DNA from: Neobacillus bataviensis
Lineage (GTDB): Bacteria; Bacillota; Bacilli; Bacillales_B; DSM-18226
Assembly (NCBI RefSeq): GCF_019969725.1
Contig: NZ_JAHXYW010000001.1
Coordinates: 434,001 to 498,000, forward strand
Direction: 5' to 3'
DNA length: 64,000 bases
Part shown: positions 9,027-17,879 of the stretch, piece after piece
Numbering within the stretch: the first letter of the stretch is position 1
How the letters are laid out: each line of letters begins with the position of its first letter
The notes under the pieces: generated by a model
What the model saw: the letters and a program-made list of their open reading frames with translations, nothing else
Database searches by the model: none
Told to the model about the DNA's origin: nothing
Position numbers and translations under genes: made by a program

Positions 9027-9610
9027 ATTTCCCTTAAATAGGCAATGACTGCCTCGACTGACTCATCAATTGATAGTTTATTCGTTTCAATAATGATTTC
9101 TGGATTATCTGGAATTTCATATGGCGAGGAGATTCCTGTAAATTCAGGGATTTCCCCCTTTCTCGCTTTTACGTATAGTCCCTTGGGATCCCGATCCTCG
9201 CATACATCAATAGGACATTTAACAAAGATTTCAATAAACTCTTCAGGTTCGAATAACTGGCGAACAAGTTCGCGGTCCCCCTGAAAAGGAGAGATAAATG
9301 CCGAAGAAACAATATGACCGCTATCAACAAAAAGCTTCGCTACTTCCCCAATTCTACGAATATTTTCCTTTCGGTCCTCGGGCCTGAAGTTTAAATCACT
9401 GTTCAAGCCATGGCGGATATTGTCTCCATCTAATACATAACTTCGAAAGCCAAGTCCGAATAATGCATGATCTACTGCGTTAGCCAACGTTGATTTCCCG
9501 GAGCCTGATAAACCGGTAAACCATAAAACACAGCTTTTATGCCGATTTAATTGATGGCGGTCTGTTTTTGTAACAGCGGATTGATGCCAAGTAATGTTGC
9601 TATTCCCCAT
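9014..9610 (-). CDS. cysC: Adenylylsulfate kinase, copy 1
   Basis: A 198-residue APS kinase that phosphorylates adenosine 5'-phosphosulfate to PAPS. The Walker A loop GLSGSGKST (about 33-41), [10 protein letters not shown] and FISPF motifs are intact. It is the last gene of the comA - phosphatase - cysH - sat - cysC unit, 12 bases after sat. A second cysC lies at 28596-29195 in the S-box operon; the two proteins are similar throughout but not identical, consistent with an old duplication or separate origins. The B. subtilis yit cluster has no cysC, so this version is more complete. Confidence 0.95.
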   Translation of the reverse strand: MGNSNITWHQSAVTKTDRHQLNRHKSCVLWFTGLSGSGKSTLANAVDHALFGLGFRSYVLDGDNIRHGLNSDLNFRPEDRKENIRRIGEVAKLFVDSGHIVSSAFISPFQGDRELVRQLFEPEEFIEIFVKCPIDVCEDRDPKGLYVKARKGEIPEFTGISSPYEIPDNPEIIIETNKLSIDESVEAVIAYLREMKIL

Positions 9611-9622
9611 TTAATACACCCT

Positions 9623-10774
9623 TTAGTTTTTGGTATAAACTTCCTTCATCCCTTGAATCAGTATCTCTACAACCTCAGGACGGCTGAATTCCTTGGGGGG
9701 CTGTTCTCCGTCCTTCAGCATCCCTCTAACCTTTGTACCTGATAAAATAACATGATATTGTCTGTCATGAGGACACGTTTTTTCCGAGGCCATATTTTCG
9801 CATTTTTTGCAGTAAAAACTATGTTCAAAAAAGAGCGGTTTAATTCCTAATTCATCTTCAGAAAAGTGGCTGAATATTTTCTGCGAATCATAGGTTCCAT
9901 AATAATTACCTACACCTGCATGATCTCTTCCTACGATAAAATGGGTACAGCCAAAATTCTTCCTGACCATTGCATGAAAAATAGCCTCTCTTGGTCCGGC
10001 ATAACGCATGGAAGCTGGGAACACAGATAAAAACACCCTATCTTTTGGGTAATAGTTTTCTAGCAGCACTTGATAGCTTTTCATTCGAATTTCACTTGGG
10101 ATATCATCCGCCTTTGTCTCCCCAACAAGCGGGTTTAGGAAGAGTCCATCGACAGTCTCCAGTGCTGTTTTTTGGATATATTCATGGGCCCGGTGAACAG
10201 GATTACGTGTTTGGAAACCTACTACCGTCTTCCAGCCTAATTCTTGAAATTTCAGCCTTGTTTGAAAAGGGTCTAAATAGTAGGTTGTAAACAATAATTT
10301 GGGCGGCCGTTTAATAAGGGTAATAGGACCTCCGACATAAATTTCTGCTCTCTCAAATAGTTTTTTTACACCTGGGTGATTTATGTCCGTTGTCCGGTAA
10401 ACCATCTCAGCCTCTAATTTTTTGTCCGGAATAAAGATTTCCTCAATGCTCATCACGCCATAGACCGTACCATCATGAACTAAATTGATCGTATCTCCAG
10501 CTTTGATTTCCATTGCCTTCTTTTTGTTAATGGCCAGTGTAATCGGAATAGACCAAGGCAATCCATTTGACAATCTCATACTTTTCACAACTGTGTCATA
10601 ATCCACTTTTCCCATAAAACCTTCGAGCGGACTATAAGCTCCGTTTGCGATTAATTCCAAATCACTTAATTCTAATTTGTCTAGTTCTATATGGTTAAGC
10701 GATAAATCGATCGGGTAATTAGGGTCTATACGATTGATTAATTTACCGCCATGGGGCACACTTTCACTCACCAT
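9623..10774 (-). CDS. sat: Sulfate adenylyltransferase (ATP sulfurylase), copy 1
   Basis: A 383-residue ATP sulfurylase that makes APS from sulfate and ATP. The family motifs [25 protein letters not shown] and the four-Cys zinc-type cluster near the C-terminus ([10 protein letters not shown]...CPH) are present, followed by LSGTKVR. It lies between cysH and cysC in the comA-linked operon. GGGAGG precedes the ATG. It resembles YitA, the second Sat of B. subtilis, in context. A paralogue is at 29208-30356. Confidence 0.95.
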   Translation of the reverse strand: MVSESVPHGGKLINRIDPNYPIDLSLNHIELDKLELSDLELIANGAYSPLEGFMGKVDYDTVVKSMRLSNGLPWSIPITLAINKKKAMEIKAGDTINLVHDGTVYGVMSIEEIFIPDKKLEAEMVYRTTDINHPGVKKLFERAEIYVGGPITLIKRPPKLLFTTYYLDPFQTRLKFQELGWKTVVGFQTRNPVHRAHEYIQKTALETVDGLFLNPLVGETKADDIPSEIRMKSYQVLLENYYPKDRVFLSVFPASMRYAGPREAIFHAMVRKNFGCTHFIVGRDHAGVGNYYGTYDSQKIFSHFSEDELGIKPLFFEHSFYCKKCENMASEKTCPHDRQYHVILSGTKVRGMLKDGEQPPKEFSRPEVVEILIQGMKEVYTKN

Positions 10775-10795
10775 TTCTTCCTCCCAAAACCTCTA

Positions 10796-11494
10796 TTATT
10801 GATGAAGTCCGCATTCTGTTTTTGAATGATCCGACCAGCGGCCAGATCGGCTGTCAACTGTATTCTTGATTGCTTTTGTACATGTAGCACAGCCTATACT
10901 TGGATAACCTTTATCGTGCAATGGATTATAGGGGAGCTTGTTTAAGTGGATATAGGTCATGATATCGTCCCAAGTCCAATGGATAAGGGGGCAAATTTTT
11001 ATTTTATGGAATTTTTCATCTCTATTAATATAATTCGTGAGGCTCCTTGTTGGGGATTGTTCTCTTCTTAAGCCAGAAATCCATGCTTTCACATCATTTA
11101 GGGCTTCTCTTAGGGGAACAACTTTCCTCATATGGCAGCAAAGATTGGGGTTATGCTTCCAAAGTTCTTCACCATACCATTTCTCCTGCTGGCTGAGTGT
11201 CATAATGGGTTTTTTCAATCTAATTTGTAATGTTGGATAACGCTCTTTAACTTTTTCAATTAATTCATAAGTCTCGGAAAAATGCAGGCCGGTATCAAGG
11301 AAAATAATTTTGGCGTTTTTCTTAACCTTATGGATTAAATCAATTAATACGATCCCCTCTGCTCCAAAGCTGCAGGCATAAACAATTTCATCTCCATATT
11401 CCTGGAACGCCCATTTTAACACGTCTAAAAAGTCTGGATACTTTTCTAGAATCTCTGCCTCTTTTCGTTCATCCCAATTTTCATAAGTCAACAT
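10796..11494 (-). CDS. cysH: Phosphoadenylyl-sulfate reductase, copy 1
   Basis: A 232-residue PAPS/APS reductase producing sulfite with thioredoxin. Substrate loop SFGAEG, the CC pair (NLCCHMRK) and CxxC (GCATCT) that hold a 4Fe-4S cluster in the Bacillus type, [11 protein letters not shown], and the catalytic C-terminal ECGLH are all visible. I chose the ATG at 11494 because family members start MLTY...W and GGGGAGG lies 11 bases upstream; the ATG at 11518 would place the ribosome site inside the gene. It starts just after the phosphatase gene. The sulfite it makes would feed ComA, two genes upstream. Paralogue at 31467-32183. Confidence 0.93.
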   Translation of the reverse strand: MLTYENWDERKEAEILEKYPDFLDVLKWAFQEYGDEIVYACSFGAEGIVLIDLIHKVKKNAKIIFLDTGLHFSETYELIEKVKERYPTLQIRLKKPIMTLSQQEKWYGEELWKHNPNLCCHMRKVVPLREALNDVKAWISGLRREQSPTRSLTNYINRDEKFHKIKICPLIHWTWDDIMTYIHLNKLPYNPLHDKGYPSIGCATCTKAIKNTVDSRSGRWSDHSKTECGLHQ

Positions 11495-11518
11495 TTCAGG
11501 CAAATCCTCCCCTCCCAT

Positions 11519-12046
11519 TCAAAATGTAACGGTAATACATTCATTGTTTTCGATGGTGATCTTATTCATATTGTTTACATGACCATATTGATTATAGGAA
11601 ATTGCCGCCCTAATCCAAGAACCATGGCCAAATGCTAGAATATTAGAGGATTTTCGATATTTTTCTAAAAACAATACAATTCTTTTCTCTAAATTTTCAA
11701 TACTTTCACCTAAAACAATTTCCTTTGGGGATTGTCTCCACTTTTCACCGAATTCTTTAATCATGTCAGTCTTTGGCACACCTTCATAGGCCCCAAAATC
11801 TAATTCGTCCAACAAACTTTCTATTTCGCATTTATATCCATAAAGCCTTGCTGTTTGATGAGTGCGCTTTAAGGAACTGGCTAAAACATGAGTAAATGGG
11901 GATAGTTTTTCGAGAAGCATTTGATTGTCAGTAATCTCTTTGTTTACGGCCTCGGTAATTTCCGAAATTTCAATATCTTGCCGTCCTTGAAGCCAAGTCT
12001 TTTTATTCCATTCTGTTGGAAGATGTCTGATTAAGGTAAGTTGCAT
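11519..12046 (-). CDS. Histidine phosphatase family protein in sulfolactate operon
   Basis: A 175-residue phosphoglycerate-mutase-like phosphatase. The catalytic phosphohistidine motif is LIRHLPTEWN (RHL in place of the common RHG). The acidic segment LDFGAYEG and the second His in FGHGSWIRA complete the site. It overlaps comA by 16 bases and directly precedes cysH, so it is embedded in the operon. B. subtilis has ComB-type 2-phosphosulfolactate phosphatase (YitC) in this place; no comB is visible here. I infer that this enzyme takes over dephosphorylation of phosphosulfolactate. A general sugar or nucleotide phosphatase role is the alternative. Confidence 0.85.
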   Translation of the reverse strand: MQLTLIRHLPTEWNKKTWLQGRQDIEISEITEAVNKEITDNQMLLEKLSPFTHVLASSLKRTHQTARLYGYKCEIESLLDELDFGAYEGVPKTDMIKEFGEKWRQSPKEIVLGESIENLEKRIVLFLEKYRKSSNILAFGHGSWIRAAISYNQYGHVNNMNKITIENNECITVTF

Positions 12047-12798
12047 TCATGTTCCTCCAAAAAAAAGGTTTCACTTCTAAGGCCGCAACGCTGGGCTTCT
12101 AGAACTAGGACATCAGTTAATTTTACATTTCCTAAATTAACGTTCGGTCCGATTTCATTTATAAAGTACATTTGGTGTTTAGCGGAAGGCGCTTCAAAAA
12201 TTATTTTATTATGATCAATATCTCTCAGTAATTCCTTAATTAAATCGGATTTTATGTTTCCGCATTGTTTATATATACCCGAAGTTCCTGAATCTCTTCC
12301 TTCCGTAATCACATAATCACAGCCGGCTTCTAGCAAAAGCTGCATTTCCTTTCTCCATTCAGAGACTGGCATTTCTTTATGGCAATCCTTTGAACCTACC
12401 TCTGAAATCACATGAAAATCCTGTTTAAAAAGAGAAATCAGATAGAGGCGTTCTTCTATTGGAATATCTAAGGTCCCGTTTGAAATTTCGACCCAGTTCA
12501 CACCTAAATCATGTAAATATGTTTGATACTCTTTGAGTTTATTTTGGAAATAGCATTTTTCAAATAAAGTGCCACCGCAATAAGGAATAATATTAAATTG
12601 CTTATACAGCTCTATTTTTTCCTTTATGTTAGGTGTAACTACTGCAGACCCGATTCCAATTTTTGCAATGTCAATGTATGGGCTGTAATCAGCTAAAATA
12701 TTTTTTAATTCACCAATTGGAGTTCCGAAATCGACAACTGAAGTCAAGCCGTAGGTCCTTGTTCCGGAAGTCCTTTTTGGCAAGGTTAAAAAATCCAT
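12031..12798 (-). CDS. comA: Phosphosulfolactate synthase
   Basis: A 255-residue member of the ComA family (YitD in B. subtilis), which adds sulfite to phosphoenolpyruvate to give (R)-2-phospho-3-sulfolactate. The TIM-barrel features are visible: VVDFGTP, IDIAKIGIGSA, PYCGGTLFE, GVNWVEISNGT, ISEVGSKD, VITEGRDSG and IFEAP. It is the first gene of its operon, with GGGGAGG 7 bases before the ATG. Sulfite would come from the CysH encoded downstream. In Bacillus this pathway makes 3-sulfolactate, a known abundant compound of spores; in archaea it starts coenzyme M synthesis, which is not expected here. Confidence 0.92.
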   Translation of the reverse strand: MDFLTLPKRTSGTRTYGLTSVVDFGTPIGELKNILADYSPYIDIAKIGIGSAVVTPNIKEKIELYKQFNIIPYCGGTLFEKCYFQNKLKEYQTYLHDLGVNWVEISNGTLDIPIEERLYLISLFKQDFHVISEVGSKDCHKEMPVSEWRKEMQLLLEAGCDYVITEGRDSGTSGIYKQCGNIKSDLIKELLRDIDHNKIIFEAPSAKHQMYFINEIGPNVNLGNVKLTDVLVLEAQRCGLRSETFFLEEHECNLP

Positions 12799-12961
12799 AA
12801 GGATGCGCCTCCCCTATTTTTCTAAAATAGATTATTCGGAAATTGGGTGAATGTGTAAATAATGGGCCCATTCCTTAGAAAATAGGCATTTGCCTGAATA
12901 ATCGAAAGCCTCGCATCAAACAATAAAATAGCTAATTATTATTGTCAGGGGTGTACACTCA

Positions 12962-14206
12962 GTGCCGAAGCAAAAACATAAAGGCTTAACGATTTTCGCC
13001 ATCGGTTCCATTCCGATGATTCTTGTACTGGGAAACTCGATGTTGATACCGATTCTTCCAAAAATGAAAGCTGTGCTTGATGTTTCTCAATTTAAAGTAA
13101 GTTTCATTATTTCGGTATTTTCGATTGCGGCTGCTGTATCTATTCCCATTTTAGGTTACTTATCAGACCGCTTTTCCAGGAAGGCCGTGATCATACCTGC
13201 GCTCATTTTATATGGAAGCGGCGGTTTTTTAGCAGGAGCTGCAGCCGCTTGGTTTTCCAATTCTTATATGTGGATCCTAGCAGGAAGAATTATGCAGGGG
13301 ATCGGCGCTGCTGGGACTGCACCGATTGCCATGGCTTTAACTGGGGACTTATTTAAAGGCGGAGAACAAAGTAAAGTTTTAGGATTAGTAGAAGCATCAA
13401 ATGGCTTCGGTAAGGTTATTAGTCCAATCATTGGTTCATTATTAGCACTTCTGTTCTGGTATGCCGTATTTTTTGCCTTTCCGATTTTTTGCCTTATCTC
13501 TGTACTATTAACGATTTTTTTTATCAAGGAGAAGAAAAAGGAAAAAGAGCCGCCGCCAGTTGGAAAATATATTAAAGGGTTGATTTCCGTATTTAAAACA
13601 GAAGGGCGCTGGTTATTTGCCGCCTATTTAACTGGGGCAACCTGCCTATTTGCTCTTTTTGGAATTTTGTTCTATATTTCCGATATTCTGGAAAAGGAGC
13701 ATCAAATTGATGGTTTATTAAAAGGAGGTATCTTGGCCATTCCCCTTTTATTTATGACCACCACCTCTTATATAACTGGAAGTAAAATCGGGAAAAAGAT
13801 GAAATTAATGAAATCGTTAATTATTTTGGGTTTGCTTCTAATGACTGCGTCTTTTTCGACCTTGATTTTATTTCACAAATTAGTTCCTTTTTTTGCTGTT
13901 CTTGTGATTAGCAGTATTGGGACAGGACTTGTTCTCCCATGTATAAATAGCTTTATTACAGGATCTGTACCAGCTGATCGGAGAGGCTTCGTTACTTCTC
14001 TATATGGATCGGTCCGTTTTTTAGGAGTAGCCATCGGCCCGCCTATTTTTAGTAAATTAATGGAGTGGTCCCGTACAGGAATGTTTTTAACAACTGCCGG
14101 ATTAACGTTGCTTTGCGGCTTGCTTTGCCTTATTCTAATTCATGTCGCGAAAAAAGAACCTGCAGAAGATAGCGACACTCTTTTTGAAAAATTACAATTC
14201 ACATAA
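12962..14206 (+). CDS. MFS exporter, YitG-like
   Basis: A 414-residue major facilitator protein with 12 predicted helices and the DHA1-type motif [13 protein letters not shown] after helix 2. In helix 5 region the stretch [12 protein letters not shown] resembles drug/H+ antiporters. It is transcribed divergently from comA and is followed by a small gene. The position matches yitG, the MFS gene of the B. subtilis yit cluster, so it may export sulfolactate or a related anion; that is inferred from context. GTG start, with AGGGGTG 8 bases upstream. Confidence 0.88.
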   Translation: MPKQKHKGLTIFAIGSIPMILVLGNSMLIPILPKMKAVLDVSQFKVSFIISVFSIAAAVSIPILGYLSDRFSRKAVIIPALILYGSGGFLAGAAAAWFSNSYMWILAGRIMQGIGAAGTAPIAMALTGDLFKGGEQSKVLGLVEASNGFGKVISPIIGSLLALLFWYAVFFAFPIFCLISVLLTIFFIKEKKKEKEPPPVGKYIKGLISVFKTEGRWLFAAYLTGATCLFALFGILFYISDILEKEHQIDGLLKGGILAIPLLFMTTTSYITGSKIGKKMKLMKSLIILGLLLMTASFSTLILFHKLVPFFAVLVISSIGTGLVLPCINSFITGSVPADRRGFVTSLYGSVRFLGVAIGPPIFSKLMEWSRTGMFLTTAGLTLLCGLLCLILIHVAKKEPAEDSDTLFEKLQFT

Positions 14207-14219
14207 AGGGATGATAGGA

Positions 14220-14501
14220 TTGCAAATATATTTTTCACCTGAGGTAATCACACCTCAATTTCAAGTCCTTAATGTCGTTGATTCAAAAAACAAAGCGGTC
14301 GGGAATGTTGCCTTTTTGTTTGATGAAAAAAAGTTGTTTGTTTACGGGATATTGGAAGAAGAAGGTGTGGGTGCGGACTTTAAAGATTTAGTGACTCCTT
14401 ATTTAAAAGGTTTGACAAAAGCAAAACCAGGTCTTGATATATTCACCTGCTTATATATTGGATGTAAAAAAATTAAACTGAATGACGAGGAAGAAAAATA
14501 A
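14220..14501 (+). CDS. Small conserved-looking protein of unknown function
   Basis: About 93 residues. The likely start is the TTG at 14220, 9 bases after AAAGGG and 13 bases after the MFS stop; longer in-frame starts overlap the MFS gene. The sequence has alternating strands (YFSPEVI, AVGNVAFLFD, KKLFVYGILEEE) and a C-terminal GCKKIKLND, suggesting a small soluble alpha/beta protein without signal or membrane segment. It is the last gene before a terminator, so it is co-transcribed with the MFS gene. I do not recognise the family. Confidence 0.65.
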   Translation: MQIYFSPEVITPQFQVLNVVDSKNKAVGNVAFLFDEKKLFVYGILEEEGVGADFKDLVTPYLKGLTKAKPGLDIFTCLYIGCKKIKLNDEEEK

Positions 14502-14540
14502 AAGGTGACTCAAAATAATTACTTTGAGTCACCTTTTTTT
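14501..14540 (+). terminator. Strong terminator after MFS operon
   Basis: A perfect 14-bp stem AAAGGTGACTCAAA / TTTGAGTCACCTTT with an 8-base loop, then a T run. Confidence 0.9.
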
Positions 14541-14617
14541 GTTAACAAGACATTTAACCATTACATAATTTAATTTTGTAAATTCATCTTGTTATAGATA
14601 AATTCGGGGTGTGCCTA

Positions 14618-15382
14618 ATGAGTATTGGTATTATTGTAATGGGTCTTATAATTGGATTTTTGGTGGGCCTGACCGGTGTTGGAGGTGCCGCGTTATTGAC
14701 ACCTGTATTAATCCTGTTAGGTATAAATCCGGCCATTGCTGTAGGAACTGATCTTGTATATAATTCCATCACCAAGCTGTTCGGTTCGATCCAGCATTGG
14801 AGGCAAAAGACAATTAACCTCCAGCTTGTGAAATACTTGGCTATGGGCAGTATCCCCAGCGCCATCGCCGCAGTTTCGATCCTCCATCTTTTTGATTCTT
14901 TTTTTCACAATCAAGAGCTGGTGATTAAACATGCACTCGGATATGTTTTAATATTAGTAGCCATAACCACACTCATAAAAACCTTTGCAAAGGATAAATT
15001 TGAATTGAATTCTTTTCAAATGAAACCTATTCATGACAAAAGGTTTTTAACAATAGGTATTGGCGCTATATTAGGATTTATCGTTGGGCTTACTTCCATT
15101 GGTTCAGGATCATTATTCGCTTTAGCCATGCTGTATCTTTATAAAATGAGACCCTCAGAGCTAGTCGGAACGGATATCGCGCATGCCTTTTTACTGGTCA
15201 CCGCGGCAGGAATCATGCATGCGGGTATTGGCAATGTCGATTATCTTCTAATGTTTAACCTTTTACTAGGTTCGATCCCAGGTGTCATTTTAGGCAGCAC
15301 CTTATCAGCCAAATTCCCTGCAAAACCTCTACGGACGATTATGGCCGTAATCATATTAATCAGTGGGTTTAAACTAATTTGA
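14618..15382 (+). CDS. TauE/SafE family sulfite/sulfonate exporter
   Basis: A membrane protein of about 254 residues with seven to eight helices in two repeated halves. Each half carries the family signature: GFLVGLTGVGGAALLTPVLI near the N-terminus, and GFIVGLTSIGSGSLF near residue 155, each followed by a GTD-containing segment (AVGTDL, LVGTDI). The family moves sulfite, sulfoacetate and other sulfonates or organic anions. The ATG at 14618 has GGGGTG 6 bases upstream; a GTG at 14609 sits within that ribosome site. Its place next to the comA/cysH cluster supports a sulfur role, such as removal of excess sulfite. Confidence 0.85.
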   Translation: MSIGIIVMGLIIGFLVGLTGVGGAALLTPVLILLGINPAIAVGTDLVYNSITKLFGSIQHWRQKTINLQLVKYLAMGSIPSAIAAVSILHLFDSFFHNQELVIKHALGYVLILVAITTLIKTFAKDKFELNSFQMKPIHDKRFLTIGIGAILGFIVGLTSIGSGSLFALAMLYLYKMRPSELVGTDIAHAFLLVTAAGIMHAGIGNVDYLLMFNLLLGSIPGVILGSTLSAKFPAKPLRTIMAVIILISGFKLI

Positions 15383-15417
15383 CCTTGATGCCTGCTAGTT
15401 ATTCAAGGTCTTTTTTT
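15381..15417 (+). terminator. Terminator after TauE/SafE gene
   Basis: GACCTTGA / TCAAGGTC stem that includes the stop codon, then seven Ts; it overlaps the 3' end of the converging gerB gene. Confidence 0.8.
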
Positions 15418-16495
15418 CTTGTTTTTTTCTTGTGACCTTTTTTACGAAAATAAACAAGACGACAATCATCATTTCCAAGAATAGTCCTAATGAACTCCAT
15501 GTATAAAACGAATAATGGAGGTGATCCATATTGTTTTTATAAATGAGAATCGATAAAAAGCCCAGAATAAATGAAACCGGGAATAAAAATTTGTTTGTAT
15601 TGGATTTATAAAGGAAACTAAGGCAATGGTTTAATGCATATAGTACATAAGAAATTTTAACAATGAAGGCTGGTACCCAGACTGCTACAATAATTAAATC
15701 CAGCCGGTCAAGAAAATCTGTTATATTTATTTGCTGAATAAGAATAAGACTTGGATACATGGCTTCTTTGACAATTTTTGTCCCTAAAACTGCAATTTGT
15801 AATAGAATTATAATAAAAAACAGGAATAACCCAATGGCAGTTCCAGTTATAACCGCGCTTTTTGAAGAACTAATTGGATTTACATTTCCGATGATAATAA
15901 GAAATAAAATAATCTCTCCCATCCAGGAAAAGGAGAAATAAACAGATTTCATTAAAGTTATGATGGTATTAAGACGTGGAAGCGGCATTAAATTTCCTGG
16001 CTCCCACTCATTCAGCAGCAGGAACGGAAGAAGACAAACGACCGTCAGCAGAATGCCAAAATAAATGGCATTTATTCTGGAAACTACTTCAAGCCCAGAC
16101 ATAGTAATATACGAAATAACTAGTACAGAAAGGACCATTAAAATATCAATAGGTGTATTTGGCAATAATACAGCTGCAATGAAATCAACTATTGACCTTA
16201 GATCTCGTAAAAAGACAGATATTACAAATAAGAGAAAGAGAAAAATAAATCCTTTCTCCACTATTTTGCTTTCCTCTCCGATGACAAATAAGTGTTTAAA
16301 AGATTCTGCCCCGCCTTTTTTTCCAAAAACAACAAAAATAATGATCAACGTTATGGGAAAAATCAGAAAGGGAACAAGCCAAGAATTTTGTCCCCCGATA
16401 TGGACTATAATTTGCGGCAAACTGATAACGGTTGAGGAAAATATAAAGTTGGCTGTTAAAAAAATTAATTGGAGATTGGATATTTTTTGCTTCAT
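15395..16495 (-). CDS. Spore germination receptor B subunit (GerAB/GerKB family)
   Basis: A 366-residue, about 10-helix permease-like protein of the APC-related endospore germination family. The N-terminus (ISNLQLIFLTANFIFSSTVISLP) and the repeated helices match GerAB, GerBB and GerKB. These subunits sit in the spore inner membrane and bind the germinant. The gene overlaps the preceding small gene by ATGA, so translation is coupled. Order in this operon is A-C-D-B. The germinant cannot be predicted. Confidence 0.9.
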   Translation of the reverse strand: MKQKISNLQLIFLTANFIFSSTVISLPQIIVHIGGQNSWLVPFLIFPITLIIIFVVFGKKGGAESFKHLFVIGEESKIVEKGFIFLFLLFVISVFLRDLRSIVDFIAAVLLPNTPIDILMVLSVLVISYITMSGLEVVSRINAIYFGILLTVVCLLPFLLLNEWEPGNLMPLPRLNTIITLMKSVYFSFSWMGEIILFLIIIGNVNPISSSKSAVITGTAIGLFLFFIIILLQIAVLGTKIVKEAMYPSLILIQQINITDFLDRLDLIIVAVWVPAFIVKISYVLYALNHCLSFLYKSNTNKFLFPVSFILGFLSILIYKNNMDHLHYSFYTWSSLGLFLEMMIVVLFIFVKKVTRKKQEKKTLNN

Positions 16496-16716
16496 ATTTT
16501 CACAACCATTCTCGAAAGTCTTCCAAAAGTATTATTTAAAAAAGATGTCGCACTGTTTAAAGAAACATCGAATTCAACGAGCAAAGAGCAGCCAATTGCC
16601 ACCAAGACGAGTAAATATACCCATTTACGTTCCTTCTTATCAATAATTTTTGCTTTATGGATAATAAAAACATAAATAGTAAGAGACAACCAAACAATTA
16701 TTACTCCTAAATCCAT
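16492..16716 (-). CDS. Small two-helix germination receptor D-type subunit
   Basis: A 74-residue protein starting MDLGVIIVWL, with two hydrophobic helices (about 3-20 and 29-47) and a short polar tail. Small two-helix D subunits are known partners of Ger receptors in Bacillus. The ATG at 16716 has AAGGAA 7 bases upstream, within the 3' end of gerC, and the stop overlaps the gerB start. It is inside the operon rather than downstream of it, as for gerKD. Assignment rests on size, topology and position. Confidence 0.75.
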   Translation of the reverse strand: MDLGVIIVWLSLTIYVFIIHKAKIIDKKERKWVYLLVLVAIGCSLLVEFDVSLNSATSFLNNTFGRLSRMVVKI

Positions 16717-16720
16717 ATCG

Positions 16721-17875
16721 TCATTCCTTCTCAATCTTTCCAGAATTTGTCGCTCTTTGGATATCTGCATCCACATTTATACGTACCTTTAAGCTTGGCA
16801 AAGTATTTGCCCAATCCTTTTTCCACTTATCTTCCCAATCCTGATTATGAGTTTTGTAAAGATTCCAGCCAAAACCAAAGATATCCACTCCTAATGAGTG
16901 AGAGTGTTTTAATATTGTTTGGATATCACTTTTGATTTTTTTCTCCATTTGTCCAATAACCCAATGATAGGTTTTGGGATCCTCAATCCGAAGGTTCGGC
17001 TCATTTTCAAGCAGAGTGCCCGTTGCCCTGATTGAAAGATTAAACTCCGGTTTTCCGTTCACAATGTTAACGTTAGGATGAACTTGGTGGTTAATGATTT
17101 GCAAGGTTAATTCTTTATTTTTAGAGACAGGGAAAGAAAAGCTTTTCTTTTTCATTTTTTCGAGAAGCCACAAGATCCCTTGGGATTCATTTTTATTGGT
17201 AGTAAAGGAAAGCTTGTCATCTTTAAAGACGGCAAAACTACTCATGTTGATTTCTTTCCCGTCTTTTTCCTTTTTGATTGTGCCCGTATTCTCAATGAAC
17301 GGAACAATTGTATCGATACCTTGTCGGTCTATATTCTGAATGGCATCCATTACCGTCATATTTATACCTGCTTTTGCCATCTCCCGAATCGCTTCGCCAG
17401 AAAATTGTTCCATTCTCGGCTGTGCCTGAAGCATATTGACAGCATCTCCTTTGGAAATGACCAGAATTGTCGATAATCTTGATTGCGGCTGAATGAAAAC
17501 AGAATTTAAAGTCTCCATTATGCCCACTTTGGCAAGATCCTCTCCAACAATCATCACCCTTCTATGAGAAAAATAAAGCTTTCGAGATAATCTTGTTTGA
17601 ATATCCTCGATACCTTGCCGTAGATTTCCACCTGTCCCCTGAGCTACTAAAAAAGGACCTTCGCCACTCGTTCCTCCGCCGCCGCCGCTTGAACCTGCTC
17701 CTCCAAGAGAGCTTGGCAAAGGGATTTGAACCGAAAAACGGTATTGCCGATTCTTTCCTTTATCTACTCCTGTTGCCACCACGAAGGCCAAATCGTTTAC
17801 CTCAGTTCGATCCCAGCAGCCGGACAATAAAAAAACAGCACAAACAACCACGAATAGAAAACGAATTTTTCTCAT
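16721..17875 (-). CDS. Spore germination receptor C subunit, lipoprotein (Ger(x)C)
   Basis: A lipoprotein of about 384 residues with signal peptide and lipobox LLSGCWDR, then the GerAC-type start (RTEVNDLAFVVATGVDKG). The glycine/serine-rich loop near residue 55-70 (GGAGSSGGGGG) and the central segment LYFSHRRVMIVGEDLA are typical of the family. It anchors to the inner spore membrane and works with A and B. I prefer the ATG at 17875 because it gives a normal signal peptide; an ATG at 17899 would overlap gerA. Neither has an ideal ribosome site, so coupling to gerA translation is likely. Confidence 0.9.
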   Translation of the reverse strand: MRKIRFLFVVVCAVFLLSGCWDRTEVNDLAFVVATGVDKGKNRQYRFSVQIPLPSSLGGAGSSGGGGGTSGEGPFLVAQGTGGNLRQGIEDIQTRLSRKLYFSHRRVMIVGEDLAKVGIMETLNSVFIQPQSRLSTILVISKGDAVNMLQAQPRMEQFSGEAIREMAKAGINMTVMDAIQNIDRQGIDTIVPFIENTGTIKKEKDGKEINMSSFAVFKDDKLSFTTNKNESQGILWLLEKMKKKSFSFPVSKNKELTLQIINHQVHPNVNIVNGKPEFNLSIRATGTLLENEPNLRIEDPKTYHWVIGQMEKKIKSDIQTILKHSHSLGVDIFGFGWNLYKTHNQDWEDKWKKDWANTLPSLKVRINVDADIQRATNSGKIEKE

Positions 17876-17879
17876 TGGT

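Noticed and set aside
9991..10290. 99-codon + strand frame inside sat
   Set aside because: Antisense to a clearly conserved enzyme, with no ribosome binding site.
12799..12961. Sigma-E or sigma-K promoter for comA or the MFS gene
   Set aside because: CATTATTTA-like matches on the minus strand lack a -35 AC element at the right distance, so no sporulation promoter can be claimed.
16065..16646. 193-codon open frame on the + strand
   Set aside because: It lies opposite the germination B subunit gene and has no ribosome site or protein-like composition; it is an antisense shadow.
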